Shown here piece after piece: positions 26,086-37,557 of a stretch of 64,000 nt of DNA. The notes under the pieces were generated by a model. It worked only from the letters and a program-made list of their open reading frames with translations, did no database searches and was not told where the DNA came from. Position 1 is the first letter of the stretch; each line of letters opens with the position of its first letter. Position numbers and translations under genes: made by a program. Source of the DNA: Aquamicrobium lusatiense (GTDB lineage: Bacteria; Pseudomonadota; Alphaproteobacteria; Rhizobiales; Rhizobiaceae); assembly GCF_014201615.1 (NCBI RefSeq), contig NZ_JACHEU010000001.1:949631-1013630 (forward strand), written 5' to 3'.

Positions 26086-27213
26086 TTATTTTTCAGCGAA
26101 GGACTCGAAGAAATCCTTCATGCGGCTGAAGAAACCGCTCGATTGCGGCGAATTTTCCTGGCTGGAAAGCTGCTCGAATTCTTCCAACAATTCGCGCTGG
26201 CGTTTGGTGAGATTCTGCGGCGTCTCCACGGCAGTCTGAATGTAGAGATCGCCCACCTGCGTCTGGCGCAGCACCGGCATGCCCTTGCCCTTGAGACGGA
26301 ACTGGCGGCCGTTCTGGGTGCCTTCGGGCACTTTCACGCGCGTCTGACTGCCATCGAGCGTCGTGACTTCGAAGGAGCCGCCGAGCGCTGCCGTCGTCAT
26401 GGAGATCGGCACCTTGCAATAAAGGTCGGCGCCGTCGCGCTGGAAGAACTCGTGCGGTTTCACCGACAGGAAGATGTAGAGATCGCCGGATGGGCCGCCG
26501 CGTAGCCCCGCTTCGCCTTCGCCGGCGAGCCGGATGCGGGTGCCATCCTCGATGCCGGCCGGAATGTTGACCGACAGCGCGCGCTCCTCGGTGATGCGTC
26601 CTTGCCCGGCGCACTTTCCGCACGGGTCCTTGATGGTCTGGCCGCGTCCGTGACACTGAGGGCAGGTGCGCTCAATGGAGAAGAAGCCCTGCGATGCGCG
26701 CACCTTGCCGTGGCCGCCGCACATGGTGCAGGTGACCGGCTGGGTGCCGGGCTTCGCGCCGGAGCCCGAGCATTCGTCGCAGGACATTGAGGCCGGTACA
26801 TGAATTTGCGCCGTCTTGCCTGTGAAGGCTTCCTCAAGCGAGATTTCCATGTTGTAGCGCAGGTCCGCGCCGCGCTCGCGCCCACCGGACGAACGCCGCC
26901 GCCCGCCACCCATCATCTCGCCGAAAATGTCCTCGAAGATGTCGGCAAAGCCGCCGGCCGCAAACCCGCCACCGCCATTCATGCCGCCATTCTCGAAGGC
27001 CGCATGGCCGAAACGGTCATAGGCGGCCCGCTTCTGCGGGTCCTTGAGGCATTCATAGGCCTCGTTGATTTCCTTGAATTTATGCTCGCAGGCGTCATCG
27101 CCCGGATTGCGGTCGGGATGAAACTGCATGGCGAGCTTGCGGAACGCGCTCTTCAGTTCCTTGTCGTCCGCACTGCGGCTGACGCCCAGCGTCTCGTAGA
27201 AATCAACCTTCAT
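26086..27213 (-). CDS. dnaJ: chaperone DnaJ
   Basis: Hsp40 co-chaperone that delivers substrates to DnaK and stimulates its ATPase. Of 375 residues: the N-terminal J domain contains the HPD loop ([10 protein letters not shown]), then a Gly-rich linker ([14 protein letters not shown]). The zinc domain has four CxxCxGxG repeats ([32 protein letters not shown]), and a C-terminal substrate domain follows. All parts are intact, so it is a type I DnaJ. It lies downstream of dnaK, separated by 275 bases that include a strong hairpin. Confidence 0.98.
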   Translation of the reverse strand: MKVDFYETLGVSRSADDKELKSAFRKLAMQFHPDRNPGDDACEHKFKEINEAYECLKDPQKRAAYDRFGHAAFENGGMNGGGGFAAGGFADIFEDIFGEMMGGGRRRSSGGRERGADLRYNMEISLEEAFTGKTAQIHVPASMSCDECSGSGAKPGTQPVTCTMCGGHGKVRASQGFFSIERTCPQCHGRGQTIKDPCGKCAGQGRITEERALSVNIPAGIEDGTRIRLAGEGEAGLRGGPSGDLYIFLSVKPHEFFQRDGADLYCKVPISMTTAALGGSFEVTTLDGSQTRVKVPEGTQNGRQFRLKGKGMPVLRQTQVGDLYIQTAVETPQNLTKRQRELLEEFEQLSSQENSPQSSGFFSRMKDFFESFAEK

Positions 27214-27444
27214 TTAAAGCCTGTCCTGGTTCTTCTGCCCGATGGCTCCAAATCGCCGAAACGGCAATGATGTCGCTCGGCGCGACCAAGGTCGCTGTTC
27301 CCGGCATATTTCCGGCCCCTCACGCGCCTGCCGCGCGTGAAACCGGCACTCTGCTCTTCTTTTGCGGCCTTCGATTTAGGTATTTCACCGCCCTGATGCC
27401 AGAGCCGGCAAAGATATGGCCGCGTTTTTAAGCTGACAGTTGCA

Positions 27445-27472
27445 GAAAAGCCCGGCCGGAACCGGGCTTTTC
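27445..27472 (-). terminator. hairpin between dnaK and dnaJ
   Basis: GAAAAGCCCGG (27445-27455) pairs with CCGGGCTTTTC (27462-27472), 11 perfect base pairs with a 6-base loop, 17 bases past the dnaK stop. It may terminate or attenuate the dnaK transcript, lowering dnaJ expression relative to dnaK. A second stem (27320-27327 with 27333-27340) lies closer to dnaJ. Confidence 0.7.
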
Positions 27473-27488
27473 CTGTTTTTGTCGCAGA

Positions 27489-29405
<1,917 letters not shown>

Positions 29406-29528
29406 TTACTCAGTCTCTCCTTCAAGCAGGCTTTCAAGGACCCTGTCAGGCGTTCCGGCGAAAGCCCCTGTTCACTTCATTTTCCCTACCAGTCCACTGA
29501 CATGCAGCAGCCCCGTATGGAACTGCGG

Positions 29529-29560
29529 CGTATATAAGAACAGGCTTCGCAGCGTGCAAG
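29529..29560 (-). promoter_or_regulatory. RpoH (sigma-32) heat-shock promoter of dnaK
   Basis: On the minus strand CTTG (-35) is followed after 18 bases by CTTATATACG (-10). This fits the alphaproteobacterial sigma-32 pattern CTTG-N17/18-CYTATNTNNG at every fixed position. It lies about 125 bases upstream of the dnaK ATG. Confidence 0.8.
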
Positions 29561-29682
29561 CGTTCTGCGCGGGCTTGAGCGCGTCAGTTTGGAAGAGCGT
29601 GGCGAATAGGCGCGAAAAACACAAAAAATCGGGGTTTCTGGCTTATTTGAAGGGTTTGGGTCGGCCTGCGCATGGGAAAAAT

Positions 29683-29711
29683 TTGACCTTGCGTGCCGGC
29701 CCGCATAGAGC
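29683..29711 (+). promoter_or_regulatory. candidate sigma-70 promoter of lysK
   Basis: TTGACC (29683-29688) and TAGAGC (29706-29711) with a 17-base spacer, about 45 bases before the lysK start. The -35 is good, the -10 is weak. Confidence 0.45.
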
Positions 29712-29756
29712 AATGCGACCGGCACCGAAGCCGGCTTCACCAACAGGACCAACGAC

Positions 29757-31409
29757 ATGGCCGGAAACGACGCCCTCGATCTCAACCCGGAACTTCTCGC
29801 CGCCGCAGGAGAGAACAAAGCCTGGCCGTTCGAGGAAGCGAAAAAAATCATCGCCCGCTATGCCAAAACCGGCTTGCCGGAGACGATCCTGTTTGAAACC
29901 GGATATGGCCCCTCGGGCCTGCCGCACATCGGCACTTTCGGTGAAGTTGCCCGCACCACCATGGTGCGCCACGCCTTTCACATCCTCACCGAAGGCAAGG
30001 TGAAGACGCGGCTTCTCGTCTTCTCCGACGACATGGACGGCATGCGCAAGATTCCCGACAACGTGCCTGATCGCGCGTTTCTGGAACCCTATCTGCACAT
30101 GCCTCTGACCTCGGTGCCCAATCCGTTCGGCGGCGACTACGCAAGCTTCGGCCATCACAACAATGCCATGCTGCGCCGTTTCCTCGATACGTTCGGCTTC
30201 GATTACGAGTTCGCCAGCGCGACCGAGTATTACAAGGCAGGCCGCTTCGATGAGGTGCTGCTGCGTGCTGCCGAGCGTTTCGACGACATCATGAAGGTGA
30301 TGCTGCCGACGCTGGGCGAGGAACGCCAGGCGACCTACAGCCCCTTCCTGCCGATCTCGCCGAAGACCGGCCGCGTGCTCTATGTGCCGATGAAGCATGT
30401 CGATGCGAAAGCCGGCACCATCACCTTCGACGACGAGGACGGCACCGAGACCACGCTGCCGGTAACGGGCGGCGCGGTGAAGCTGCAGTGGAAGCCGGAC
30501 TTCGGCATGCGCTGGGCGGCCCTGAACGTCGATTTCGAGATGTTCGGCAAGGATCACCAGACCAACGCGTCGATCTATGACCGCATCTGCGAGATCCTCG
30601 GCGGGCGCGCGCCGGAACATTTCGTCTATGAACTGTTCCTCGACGAGAACGGCCAGAAGATTTCCAAGTCGAAGGGCAATGGGCTGACTATCGACGAGTG
30701 GCTGACCTATGCGCCGACGGAAAGCCTCGCGCTCTACATGTTCCAGAAGCCGCGCGTGGCCAAGAAACTCTACTTCGACGTCATCCCGCGCGCCGTGGAT
30801 GAGTACTACCAGTTCCTGTCGGCCTATCCGAAGCAGGACTGGAAGAACCGTCTCGGAAATCCGGTCTGGCACATCCACAGTGGCAATCCGCCGGCCATCG
30901 ACCTGCCGGTGCCGTTCGCGCTGCTGCTCAATCTGGTCAGCGTCTCCAATGCCCAGAACAAGGACGTGCTGTGGGGCTTCATCTCGCGCTATGCTGAAGG
31001 CGTGACGCCGCAGACGCATCCTGAGCTGGATCGTCTGACCGGCTACGCCATCCGCTATTTCGACGATTTCGTGAAGCCGTCCAAGGTCTATCGCGCGCCC
31101 GACGAGGTGGAGCGCGATGCGCTGGCGAAGCTGTCGCAGGCGCTGGCTGACCTGCCCGAGGGCGCTGACGGCGAGGCGATCCAGAATGCGGCGCTCAATG
31201 TGGCGCGCGCCATCGAGCGCTATCAGGATCATGCCAAAAAGAGCCCCGAGGGCGGACCGGGCGTCTCGGTCGCCTTCTTCCAGATGATCTATCAGGTGCT
31301 GATCGGTCAGGAGCGCGGTCCGCGCTTCGGCTCCTTCGCAGCCCTCTACGGCATTGCCGAGACGCGCGAGCTTATCGGGAAGGCGCTGGAAGGTCGTCTG
31401 GCTGCATAG
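29757..31409 (+). CDS. lysK: class I (archaeal-type) lysyl-tRNA synthetase
   Basis: Charges tRNA-Lys with lysine. This 550-residue enzyme is class I, unlike the class II LysS of most bacteria. The Rossmann ATP motif is HIGT (residues 57-60 in [15 protein letters not shown]), and the second signature is KISKSKG ([15 protein letters not shown]) near residue 300. Class I LysRS is usual in alphaproteobacteria and spirochaetes. No class II lysS is in the window. The ATG at 29757 opens the conserved N-terminus. Its 3' end overlaps the end of the convergent nuclease-like gene by about 38 bases. Confidence 0.97.
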   Translation: MAGNDALDLNPELLAAAGENKAWPFEEAKKIIARYAKTGLPETILFETGYGPSGLPHIGTFGEVARTTMVRHAFHILTEGKVKTRLLVFSDDMDGMRKIPDNVPDRAFLEPYLHMPLTSVPNPFGGDYASFGHHNNAMLRRFLDTFGFDYEFASATEYYKAGRFDEVLLRAAERFDDIMKVMLPTLGEERQATYSPFLPISPKTGRVLYVPMKHVDAKAGTITFDDEDGTETTLPVTGGAVKLQWKPDFGMRWAALNVDFEMFGKDHQTNASIYDRICEILGGRAPEHFVYELFLDENGQKISKSKGNGLTIDEWLTYAPTESLALYMFQKPRVAKKLYFDVIPRAVDEYYQFLSAYPKQDWKNRLGNPVWHIHSGNPPAIDLPVPFALLLNLVSVSNAQNKDVLWGFISRYAEGVTPQTHPELDRLTGYAIRYFDDFVKPSKVYRAPDEVERDALAKLSQALADLPEGADGEAIQNAALNVARAIERYQDHAKKSPEGGPGVSVAFFQMIYQVLIGQERGPRFGSFAALYGIAETRELIGKALEGRLAA

Positions 31410-32247
31410 GCGGGATGGTTTCGGAGGGGCCGGGCAGTTCGATGATGCTGTCCGGCACCTTTGGAGGTTCCACGCTGCCCGAAGGTGGAGCCGGCGGCAG
31501 GCCCGAAAGGTCCGGCGCATGGCCATATATGCCCTTGCCGCTCTTTTGCGCTTTTTCGGCCGCCTGCGCATAGGGCCCGTCGGCGTCGGCCCGCGCCCAG
31601 CCATTGGCCACCAGCCATTCGCCGATGTCCTGCTTGCCCAGACGGCATCGGACGGTGAACGCGCCGCTGCCGGCTTCCTGTGGAATATCGCAGATCACCG
31701 CGCGGCCGCGCAGGAAGGCGCGAAACGCGGTCGTCGCGCGGGCGCCGCACGGCCATTGCCTGCCCTGATCGGTGCAGGTTTCTCCGGCGGCCACCAGATC
31801 GATGCCGGCAATCGTCACCGCGCGGTCCTGCGCCGAGATGCGCCCGGCCGCGCTTGCGACAGGCCGGAACAGCGTTGCGCCCTGCCATTCGGCGTTCGGC
31901 TTCGGTTTGGGCGGCACGGCCTGCGAAAGATCGCTCAGCGGCTCCCGCGGCGGTAGCCGCTCCAGCTCTGCCGGCTCCAGTTCGGGCGGAGCGATGATGT
32001 CCGGCTCGATCGGCCGCAGGGGGAGGGCAGGCTGCGGCTCCTGCGGCAGGGCCTCGGGAGCATCGGGTTCGCTGTCCTGCACGTCCTCGCCGAAAATGAC
32101 ATCGCCGATGTCCGTGTCGACCACGATTTCGCTTTCGGATGGTATTGCGGCGGATGGCTGCGAGTTCAGCGCCTGCCCGCCCGCAATGACCAGCATGCCC
32201 ATGCCCAGAAGGCAGGTCACCGCAAATGCGGCATGCAGGGGCCGCAT
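31372..32247 (-). CDS. membrane-anchored thermonuclease-like (SNc fold) protein
   Basis: A product of about 291 residues. It has an N-terminal hydrophobic anchor ([20 protein letters not shown]), a Pro/Glu-rich linker of about 90 residues, then a staphylococcal-nuclease-like domain. That domain shows [32 protein letters not shown] and [26 protein letters not shown] (read in part), ending GIYGH. Related exported proteins in rhizobia are annotated as thermonuclease family, but catalytic Arg/Glu residues are hard to confirm here, so activity is doubtful. A Pro-rich tail follows. It starts at or just past the stop of the S24 gene (GTG at 32265 or ATG at 32247), so translation is probably coupled. 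Confidence 0.75.
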   Translation of the reverse strand: MRPLHAAFAVTCLLGMGMLVIAGGQALNSQPSAAIPSESEIVVDTDIGDVIFGEDVQDSEPDAPEALPQEPQPALPLRPIEPDIIAPPELEPAELERLPPREPLSDLSQAVPPKPKPNAEWQGATLFRPVASAAGRISAQDRAVTIAGIDLVAAGETCTDQGRQWPCGARATTAFRAFLRGRAVICDIPQEAGSGAFTVRCRLGKQDIGEWLVANGWARADADGPYAQAAEKAQKSGKGIYGHAPDLSGLPPAPPSGSVEPPKVPDSIIELPGPSETIPPMQPDDLPAPSR

Positions 32248-32249
32248 CA

Positions 32250-32897
32250 CTACTGGCTCGCCCACACGATGCGCGCCACCCAGTCCACCTCCTCGACGGA
32301 AAGCTCGCGGTCGGCATGCGCGGGATTGAGCGAGACCAGTGAGATCGTCCGGGCCGTCTGGCGGCTGAGCACTTTTGCCATGACCTCGCCGGAGACCGTC
32401 TTGACCACGACACGGTCGCCCTTGCGCACGCTGGCGCCGGGCTCGACGATCAGCACGTCGCCGTCGCGATAGAGCGGCAGCATGGAATCGCCCTGAACCT
32501 TCAGTGCATAGGCGGGGCCGCCCGCGGGTGCCGGCAGCTCGATCAGGTCCCAGCCATGGCCCACGGGAAAGCCGGCATCATCGAAGAAGCCGCCTGCGCC
32601 GGCCTGCGCGAAGCCGACGAGCGGCACGGTCGGGCGCTGCAAGGGCAGGGCGTCGGCGAGCGCCTTCCTGCCATCGATGAGGGATATGAATTCATCCAGC
32701 GAGGAGCCCGTCGCCTCGATGATCTTGGCCAGCGATTCGGTCGACGGCCAGCGCGGGCGGCCGTCTGCGGACAGGCGCTTGGACTTGTTGAAGGCCGTGG
32801 AATCGAGCCCCGCGCGCCGCGCAAGGCCCGATACAGACAGGGAATGACGCTCGGCAAGCGCGTCTATGGCGGCCCATACGCGGTCATGCGAGAGCAT
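32250..32897 (-). CDS. LexA-like S24 peptidase-domain transcriptional regulator
   Basis: A 215-residue protein with an N-terminal helix-turn-helix (HSLSVSGLARRAGLDSTAFNK) and a C-terminal S24 peptidase domain. The Ser-Lys dyad fits S138 (VQGDSMLPLYRDGD) and K175 (GEVMAKVL), 37 residues apart as in LexA (S119/K156). An Ala-Gly pair at residues 99-100 (VGFAQAGAGG) sits where the LexA cleavage site would lie. It may therefore be a self-cleaving repressor of the phage-repressor/LexA type, but it is not LexA itself, which has a different DNA-binding domain. It is coupled to the nuclease-like gene downstream. Confidence 0.85.
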   Translation of the reverse strand: MLSHDRVWAAIDALAERHSLSVSGLARRAGLDSTAFNKSKRLSADGRPRWPSTESLAKIIEATGSSLDEFISLIDGRKALADALPLQRPTVPLVGFAQAGAGGFFDDAGFPVGHGWDLIELPAPAGGPAYALKVQGDSMLPLYRDGDVLIVEPGASVRKGDRVVVKTVSGEVMAKVLSRQTARTISLVSLNPAHADRELSVEEVDWVARIVWASQ

Positions 32898-32984
32898 GCG
32901 CCTCGAAGCTCCTGAACAGGAAAAAATACCTTTCGATTTTTATCCCCACCTCTCGGGCTTGTCCACCCGCGGGGAGGTTTGCCG

Positions 32985-33530
32985 TCAGCTTTGCGCCCGC
33001 GCGGCGGAACGCATGGCCATATGCGAGGCCATGAAGGCGCTCTCGTCCTCGTTGAGGGGGCGCGGCCGGACATCGCTGCCAAGGGCGGAGACCACTTCGT
33101 CGATCTCCAGGAAACGCCGTCCCGGCCGGTCGTAGACGCCGGCGGTGGTGACGACCGTGGCGGCGGTCTCGCCGGTTTCGAGCACGAAGCGGTGACGCCC
33201 GAGTGCCTGCGTGCCCTCCCATGTCTCGATGGCGGAATAGACGTGAAAGCGCTGCCACAGGCGGATCTCGCGCACATAGACGGCTTGCAGGCCGCCCAGC
33301 ATCGGCGCCCATTTGCGCTCGCGTATCATCTTGCCGAGCCCGGCGCGCATGAACAGGTCTATGCGGCCGACATCGGCCAGCATCATGTAGCGCGCGTTGT
33401 TGAGATGCAGGTTGAGGTCGATGTCTGTCGGCAGGCAGCGGAAGGTGAGGCGGGTTTCGGTGCCGACCTGATAGTCGCCCCGGCTTTTCGCCGTGGCCAG
33501 CACCCGTGCCAGTCGAGCCCAGACATACAT
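32985..33530 (-). CDS. acyl-CoA thioesterase-like hotdog protein (FadM/YbgC type)
   Basis: A 181-residue hotdog-fold protein. The segment RCLPTDIDLNLHLNNARYMMLADVGRIDLF (read in part) carries the DxxxNxHxNNxRY pattern of 4-hydroxybenzoyl-CoA/acyl-CoA thioesterases, with its Asp and the central helix. It would hydrolyse acyl-CoA esters. It sits 97 bases downstream of the beta-oxidation genes on the same strand, so it may serve to release acids or CoA in that pathway. Operon membership is likely but not certain; a stem at 33569-33597 lies between. Confidence 0.82.
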   Translation of the reverse strand: MYVWARLARVLATAKSRGDYQVGTETRLTFRCLPTDIDLNLHLNNARYMMLADVGRIDLFMRAGLGKMIRERKWAPMLGGLQAVYVREIRLWQRFHVYSAIETWEGTQALGRHRFVLETGETAATVVTTAGVYDRPGRRFLEIDEVVSALGSDVRPRPLNEDESAFMASHMAMRSAARAQS

Positions 33531-33627
33531 CGCTTTTGCCTTCCGGTGTGGGACCGGGTGGGATGGTCGCGGGCGCAGTGCATTGCACCACGCCCGCTAC
33601 CGGTTCAGACAAAGTCGCCCGATGGAA

Positions 33628-35847
33628 TCAGGCGGCTTTCTTGGCCTCGGTGCCCGCATAGGGGTTGAAGCGCTGGTAGAAGGTCTCGCCCTTGTCCGCC
33701 ATTTCAAGCAGCAGCTTCGGCGCCTTGAACTCGGCTCCGTATTTCTTCTGCAGCTTTTTGGCGATCTTGACGAACTTCGCCACGCCGATGCCGTCGATGT
33801 AGGACAGCACGCCGCCGGTATAGGGCGCGAAACCGAAGGCGAGGATCGAGCCGACATCCGCCTCGCGCGGGTCGGTGACGATCTTTTCCTCCATCACGCG
33901 CGCGGCTTCCAGCGCAATGACGAAGAGGAAGCGCTGCTTCAGCTCCTCGAAGTCGATCTTGTCGGCGTCCTGCTGCGGATAGAGATCCTTCAGCCCCGCC
34001 CACAGATGCTTCTTGGCCGGCTTTTCCGGGTAGTCGTAGAAGCCCTTGCCGTTCTTGCGGCCGACGCGGCCGTGCTTGTCGACCATGGTGTCGACAAGCT
34101 CCATCTGCCGGGGATCGACGGCCTTGTCGCCCAGATCGCGAATGGTCTGCTTCATGATCTTCTGGGCAAGGTCGATGGCCGTCTCGTCGTTCAGCGACAG
34201 CGGGCCGACCGGCATGCCGGCCGCCTTGGCGGCGTTCTCGATCATCGGGGCGGGAACGCCCTCGATCAGCATCTTGTAGGCCTCGGCCATGTAGCGCAGC
34301 ACGCAGCGGTTGACGAAGAAGCCGCGCGTGTCGTTGACGACGATCGGCGTCTTCTTGATCGCCCGCACATAGTCGATCGCCACGGCCAGCGCCTTGTCGC
34401 CGGTCTTCTTGCCGAGGATGATCTCGACCAGCATCATCTTGTCGACCGGCGAGAAGAAGTGGATGCCGACGAAATTCTTCGGGCGCGCCGAATTCTTCGC
34501 CAGCGAAGTGATCGGAATGGTCGAGGTGTTGGAGGCGAACACCGCCGCTGGCTTCAGCACGGCTTCCGCCTGCTCGGTCGCGGCCTTCTTGACGCCCGAA
34601 TCCTCGAACACCGCTTCGACCACGAGGTCGCAGCCATTGAGGTCGGCATAGTCGGCGCTCGGCGTGATCAGTGACAGGAGCTTGTCCTTGTCGGCCTGCG
34701 TGGCACGGCCCTTTTTGATCGCGCCGTCCATCAGGCTTTCCGAATGGGCCTTGCCCTTTTCGGCTCCGGCCTGATCGCGGTCGAGCAGCACCACCGGGAT
34801 GCCGGCCTTTGCCGTGACATAGGCGATGCCAGCGCCCATGAAGCCGGCGCCGATGACGCCGATCTTTTTGAACTTCGTTTCCGACACACCCTCGGGGCGG
34901 CGTGCGCCCTTGTTCAGCTCCTGCAGCGAGATGAACAGCGAGCGGATCATCGCCGCCGCTTCCTGGCTCTGCATGATCTGGGTGAAATAGCGCTGCTCGA
35001 TGCGAAGTGCGGTGTCGAACGGCACCAGCAGGCCTTCATAGACGCATTTCAGGATCGCGGCGGCTGCCGGATAGTTGCCATAGGTCTCGCGGCGCAGGAT
35101 GGCGATCGCCGGCGGCCACAGATTGGCGCCCGCCGCCGAGTAGATCGGCCCGCCGGGCAGCTTGAAGCCCTTCTGGTCCCATGGCTGCACGGCTGAAAGG
35201 CCATTCCTGATGAGGCCCTTGGCGGTCTCGACCAGCTTGGCCGGCTCGGCGACCTCGGTAATCAGCCCCATCGACTTGGCTTTTTTCGGCGTCAGCGTCT
35301 GGCCGGTGGTCAGCATCTGCAGGGCTTGCTGCTGGTCGGTCAGGCGCGGCACGCGCTGGGTGCCGCCGGCGCCCGGGAAAATGCCGATCTTCACTTCGGG
35401 AAGCGCCATCTTGACCTTGTCGCTGTCGGCCGCCACGCGCGCATGGCAGGCGAGCGAAAGCTCGAAGGCGCCGCCCATGCAGGTGCCGTTGATGGCCGAA
35501 ACCCACGGCTTGCCGCTGGTTTCCAGCTTACGGAACAGGCCCGTCATATAGCCGGCCGTCTCGAACAGCTTCTGCGTGGCCCTGGCCGGATCGCTGTCCT
35601 TTTCCTCGGCGAAGATGGAGAGCATCTTCTGCAGCATGGTGATGTCGGCGCCACCGGAGAACGTGTCCTTGCCGGAGGTGATGACGGCGCCCTTGATGGC
35701 GGCGTCGCCGGTCACGCGGTCGACGATGCTGTCCAGCTCACGCATCACCTCTTCGGTGAAGACGTTCATGGAGCGGTCAGGCATGTCCCATGTGACGAGT
35801 GCGATGCCATCTGCGTCGGTTTCGACGGTGAAATTCTTGTAGGTCAT
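33628..35847 (-). CDS. fadJ: multifunctional 3-hydroxyacyl-CoA dehydrogenase/enoyl-CoA hydratase (FadJ/FadB type)
   Basis: A 739-residue two-domain enzyme carrying out two steps of fatty-acid beta-oxidation. The N-terminal crotonase domain has [30 protein letters not shown] (oxyanion hole) and [15 protein letters not shown] with the catalytic Glu region. The C-terminal dehydrogenase has [17 protein letters not shown] (NAD motif), [12 protein letters not shown] and the [17 protein letters not shown] segment with the catalytic His. A 16-base gap separates it from the thiolase upstream, so the two form the usual FadJ-FadA-type pair. Confidence 0.95.
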   Translation of the reverse strand: MTYKNFTVETDADGIALVTWDMPDRSMNVFTEEVMRELDSIVDRVTGDAAIKGAVITSGKDTFSGGADITMLQKMLSIFAEEKDSDPARATQKLFETAGYMTGLFRKLETSGKPWVSAINGTCMGGAFELSLACHARVAADSDKVKMALPEVKIGIFPGAGGTQRVPRLTDQQQALQMLTTGQTLTPKKAKSMGLITEVAEPAKLVETAKGLIRNGLSAVQPWDQKGFKLPGGPIYSAAGANLWPPAIAILRRETYGNYPAAAAILKCVYEGLLVPFDTALRIEQRYFTQIMQSQEAAAMIRSLFISLQELNKGARRPEGVSETKFKKIGVIGAGFMGAGIAYVTAKAGIPVVLLDRDQAGAEKGKAHSESLMDGAIKKGRATQADKDKLLSLITPSADYADLNGCDLVVEAVFEDSGVKKAATEQAEAVLKPAAVFASNTSTIPITSLAKNSARPKNFVGIHFFSPVDKMMLVEIILGKKTGDKALAVAIDYVRAIKKTPIVVNDTRGFFVNRCVLRYMAEAYKMLIEGVPAPMIENAAKAAGMPVGPLSLNDETAIDLAQKIMKQTIRDLGDKAVDPRQMELVDTMVDKHGRVGRKNGKGFYDYPEKPAKKHLWAGLKDLYPQQDADKIDFEELKQRFLFVIALEAARVMEEKIVTDPREADVGSILAFGFAPYTGGVLSYIDGIGVAKFVKIAKKLQKKYGAEFKAPKLLLEMADKGETFYQRFNPYAGTEAKKAA

Positions 35848-35862
35848 TCTTCTGCCCTCCGA

Positions 35863-37071
35863 TCAGACGCGTTCGATGATGGTGGCGGTGCCCATGCCCG
35901 CACCGATGCACAGCGTCACCAACGCGGTGTTGAGGTCGCGCCGCTCCAGCTCGTCCAGCACCGTGCCGAGGATCATCGCGCCGGTGGCTCCCAGCGGATG
36001 GCCCATGGCGATGGCGCCGCCGGCGACGTTGATCTTGTCGTGCGAAATGTCGAAGGCCTGCATGTAGCGCAGCACCACCGAGGCGAAGGCTTCGTTCAGC
36101 TCGAACAGGTCGATGTCGGAAATCTTCATGCGGGCGCGCTGAAGCAGCTTTTCGGTCACGTCGACCGGGCCAGTCAGCATCAGCACCGGCTCGGAGCCGA
36201 TATTGGCGAAGGCGCGAATGCGGGCGCGGGGCTTCAGGCCCATCGACTTGCCGGCCTTCTTCGAGCCGAGCAGCACGGCGGCGGCGCCATCGACGATGCC
36301 GGAGGAATTGCCGGCATGGTGGACGTGGTTGACCGCTTCGATCTCGGGATGCTTCTGCACGGCGACGGCATCGAAGCCGCCCATTTCGCCCGGCATCACG
36401 AAGGAGGGGTTGAGCGAGGCGAGACCCTGCATATCGGTCTCGGGGCGCATGTGCTCGTCGTGGTCAAGAATGACGAGGCCATTCTGGTCGGTGACCGGAA
36501 CGACCGAGTTCTTAAACCAGCCCTTCTTCCACGAATGGGCGGCGCGCTTCTGGCTTTCCACCGCATAGGCGTCGACGTCGTCGCGGGAGAAGCCGTATTT
36601 GGTGGCGATCAGATCGGCCGAAATGCCCTGCGGCACGAACCAGCCGGGGAAGCCGACCGACGGGTCCATGAACCAGGCGCCGCCTGCGGCACCCATGCCG
36701 ATGCGGCTCATCGATTCCACGCCGCCGGCGATCACGATGTCGTCGGCGCCCTGCGCGATCTTGGCCGCGCCCAGATTGATCGCGTCGAGGCCCGAGGCGC
36801 AGAAGCGCGAGAGCTGGATGCCGGGGGCCTTGTCGTCATAGCCGGCCTCGAAGGCGGCGGCGCGCGGGATCACCGCGCCTGCTTCGCCGACCGGATCGAC
36901 GCAGCCGAAAATGATGTCGTCCACCGTGCCGGTGTCGAGCCCGTTGCGGTCGCGGATCGCTTCCAGCGTCTTTGCGGCAAGCCGCACCGCCGGCACTTCG
37001 TGCAGCGATCCGTCCTTCTTGCCGCGCCCGCGCGGGGTGCGTACCGCGTCATAGACATAGGCTTCAGCCAT
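35863..37071 (-). CDS. fadA: acetyl-CoA C-acyltransferase (thiolase, FadA type)
   Basis: Thiolase that cleaves 3-ketoacyl-CoA to acetyl-CoA and a shortened acyl-CoA. The 402-residue protein has the nucleophilic Cys in [16 protein letters not shown], the GHPLGATGA histidine motif and the second Cys in CIGAGMG near the C-terminus. The start at 37071 ([17 protein letters not shown]) is chosen over a longer frame and overlaps the osmC stop by 8 bases, implying coupled translation. With fadJ downstream it forms the thiolase part of the beta-oxidation complex. Confidence 0.95.
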   Translation of the reverse strand: MAEAYVYDAVRTPRGRGKKDGSLHEVPAVRLAAKTLEAIRDRNGLDTGTVDDIIFGCVDPVGEAGAVIPRAAAFEAGYDDKAPGIQLSRFCASGLDAINLGAAKIAQGADDIVIAGGVESMSRIGMGAAGGAWFMDPSVGFPGWFVPQGISADLIATKYGFSRDDVDAYAVESQKRAAHSWKKGWFKNSVVPVTDQNGLVILDHDEHMRPETDMQGLASLNPSFVMPGEMGGFDAVAVQKHPEIEAVNHVHHAGNSSGIVDGAAAVLLGSKKAGKSMGLKPRARIRAFANIGSEPVLMLTGPVDVTEKLLQRARMKISDIDLFELNEAFASVVLRYMQAFDISHDKINVAGGAIAMGHPLGATGAMILGTVLDELERRDLNTALVTLCIGAGMGTATIIERV

Positions 37072-37549
37072 GATGTGCTTCCTTCCCTGTAGATTCAAAA
37101 ACCGGCTCGACGCGAACGTCGCTCCTGACGGAATTGGCGATGAAGCAGACCCCATGCGCCTGGTGATGCAAGTCGTCGAGCGTGGCGCGGTCCGCGTCAC
37201 AGTCGATGCGGGGCCGCAGCGTCACTTTGGTCAGCGCCGTACGGCCATCCGCGTTCTTTTCCAGAATGCCTTCCGCCGCATCGTGATAGGCGCGTACGGT
37301 GACGCCGGCGCGACGGGCGAGGTCGAGGAAGGACATCATGTGGCAGGAAGAAAGTGCTGCCACCATGAGTTCTTCCGGGTCGACGGCTGTGGGATCGGCA
37401 AAGGGCTGCGGCACCACGGAAGGCGAGGCCGATGCCCTGACGGCAAGGCCGTTGTCGAAGCGGATTTCATGCACGCGGGAATAGCGGCCGCGCCGGAAAT
37501 CCTCCTGCGGATTGGCCTTCCATTCGATTTGCGCGACATAGGTGGACAT
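37064..37549 (-). CDS. OsmC/Ohr family peroxide-reducing protein
   Basis: A 161-residue OsmC-fold protein with both redox cysteines in context: MVAALSSCHMMSFLDLA and the HGVCFIANSV helix (C-terminal Cys). The residues EELMVAALSSCHMMSF form the characteristic OsmC helix. These proteins reduce organic hydroperoxides, which fits a place beside acyl-CoA oxidation, where lipid peroxides can arise. It starts at 37549 (MSTYVAQIEWKANP), 8 bases downstream of the dehydrogenase stop, and overlaps the thiolase start, so it is embedded in the operon. Confidence 0.9.
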   Translation of the reverse strand: MSTYVAQIEWKANPQEDFRRGRYSRVHEIRFDNGLAVRASASPSVVPQPFADPTAVDPEELMVAALSSCHMMSFLDLARRAGVTVRAYHDAAEGILEKNADGRTALTKVTLRPRIDCDADRATLDDLHHQAHGVCFIANSVRSDVRVEPVFESTGKEAHHG

Positions 37550-37557
37550 GGAATTCC

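Noticed and set aside
29643..31604. 653-codon minus-strand frame across lysK
   Set aside because: Opposite strand of a well-identified synthetase, with no motifs of its own.
33569..33597. Rho-independent terminator after fadJ
   Set aside because: A good stem exists (GCGGGCG with CGCCCGC), but no T run follows on the minus strand; kept only as a remark.
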